A stretch of DNA of 64,000 bases. Origin: Pseudo-nitzschia pungens. Taxonomy: Eukaryota; Bacillariophyta; Bacillariophyceae; Bacillariales; Bacillariaceae. This document shows positions 63,343 to 64,000 of the stretch, in pieces. Within the stretch, counting starts at the first letter, position 1; every line of letters begins with the position of its first letter. The notes below the pieces were generated by a model that did not search any database, was not told where the DNA came from, and saw nothing but the letters and a program-made list of their open reading frames with translations. The DNA is taken from contig CM074765.1 in assembly GCA_037355855.1 (NCBI GenBank), positions 806,001 to 870,000 of the forward strand. The letters are read 5' to 3'. The position numbers and the translations under genes were made by a program.

Positions 63343-64000
63343 TTAGCGTCTGCCAAAAATATCGTCGAGACTGCTTCGAGCAATGAGATCCCGGTTTTCG
63401 GGTCCCGGTCCTGCGGTCCACAAGCTTATGACACTTTGTTCCTCCGCGGAAGCCGCAGCCTTGCGGCTTTTCTTCTTTCGCTTGTTGGCAGTACTTTGTT
63501 CCTGGTCGTCGTCTTCGCACGTGCTCTCCGTATCTTCTTGTGGAAGGGATTTCTGGATGCTCTGCTCGTCATCGGAGCTCTCATCATCATAGTACGATGC
63601 TCGTCGCCGACAACAACCATCTCTCTCTTTGTCACCATTTTTGTGGCGCGCTAGCAGGCACGACGTTTGCAGGAGGTAAACAATCGAGGCCAACCACCAT
63701 ACACCATAGGATCCAATCTCTAGATATTCGTACGGAAATGGAACCCAGTCGGTGGCGTCAAAGAGATACAAATAACTCATGGTAATCACACCTATCGTCG
63801 CCAGGAAGAAGAGGAAATCCCCGAGAAGGCGTGTGCAAGACATTCCCGTCATACCACGCGTGGAAGACGATCGCCACAGCAACATTGTGGCTGCGTGCAA
63901 GGCAAACAAATGGACGGCCACGCAGTAGAAGCAATCGGACAAAAATGGTGTGGTCCTGACGAGGGCACTCGAAAGCATGGCAAAGACGGCTGCCAGGCAC
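63343..64000 (-). CDS. Multipass membrane protein, 5' partial
   Basis: The frame is open to the window edge (LAAVF before the Met at 63978), so the N-terminal part lies beyond 64000. About 219 residues are visible. Hydrophobic segments: FYCVAVHLFALHAATMLLW, LLGDFLFFLATIGVITMSYL and IGSYGVWWLASIVYLLQTS. A cytosolic tail rich in Asp/Glu/Ser, then Lys/Arg, ends LDDIFGRR. The stretch AVFAMLSSALVRTTPFLSD...HLFALHA is reminiscent of the GPI2/PIG-C subunit of the first GPI-anchor enzyme, but the family's usual C-terminal motif is absent, so this is only a possibility. Confidence 0.55.
   Translation of the reverse strand, partial: CLAAVFAMLSSALVRTTPFLSDCFYCVAVHLFALHAATMLLWRSSSTRGMTGMSCTRLLGDFLFFLATIGVITMSYLYLFDATDWVPFPYEYLEIGSYGVWWLASIVYLLQTSCLLARHKNGDKERDGCCRRRASYYDDESSDDEQSIQKSLPQEDTESTCEDDDQEQSTANKRKKKSRKAAASAEEQSVISLWTAGPGPENRDLIARSSLDDIFGRR

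Overview
The window looks like nuclear DNA from a diatom, most likely a raphid pennate. GC-rich coding blocks sit between AT-rich spacers full of simple repeats. Genes lie on both strands with no operons, and several carry GT-AG introns. Three proteins begin with the heterokont plastid signature, a signal peptide cleaved at an Ala/Ser-Phe site, and two of these add a twin-arginine thylakoid-lumen signal. Leucine-rich-repeat (LRR) proteins, including plant-type repeats behind a single membrane segment, are abundant, as is usual in diatoms. The genus is inference; the sequence alone does not prove it.

Layout. 1-7 kb: a MYND-like zinc-finger protein, a GroES-like co-chaperonin and, on the minus strand, a small lumen protein in two exons. 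7.8-9.7 kb: an LRR protein. 10.3-12.7 kb: a large fold-back inverted-repeat element without a transposase. 13.4-20.6 kb: a DUF1995-like plastid protein, a low-complexity Lys/Ser/Asp-rich protein and a protein resembling the Leg1 family. 22.5-27.6 kb: a damaged multi-exon LRR receptor-like gene (minus strand). Its LRR domain is built from fourteen one-repeat exons, five of which sit exactly 190 bp apart. 29-33.3 kb: an unknown protein, a TPR membrane protein, tRNA-Ala(AGC) and a TMEM14-family protein. 36-43 kb: an unknown coiled-coil protein, an AFG1-type mitochondrial ATPase and a FAM133-like Arg/Ser/Lys-rich protein. 44-47 kb: a second lumen protein and a crotonase-fold protein lacking both catalytic glutamates. 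48.7-51.3 kb: a second LRR protein with a C-terminus like the first, and an unknown helical protein. 52.7-58 kb: a fused alpha-beta E1 of a 2-oxoacid dehydrogenase and 6-phosphogluconate dehydrogenase. 59-62.7 kb: a large LRR transmembrane protein. The window ends inside a multipass membrane protein.

Functions. Central metabolism is represented by the pentose-phosphate pathway, 2-oxoacid oxidation and acyl-CoA chemistry. There are also plastid-lumen maintenance, mitochondrial protein quality control and surface LRR sensing. Nothing shows that neighbouring genes share a pathway.

Two window-wide points matter to any reader. First, several conserved genes (6PGDH, AFG1, the coiled-coil protein, the FAM133-like protein) need single-base shifts to read through, mostly at short homopolymers, so some reading-frame breaks are probably sequence errors. 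Second, two spacer motifs recur far more than chance allows: a 10-mer GTAAGGTTAC (both strands) and ACTAGTAGT-type microsatellites.
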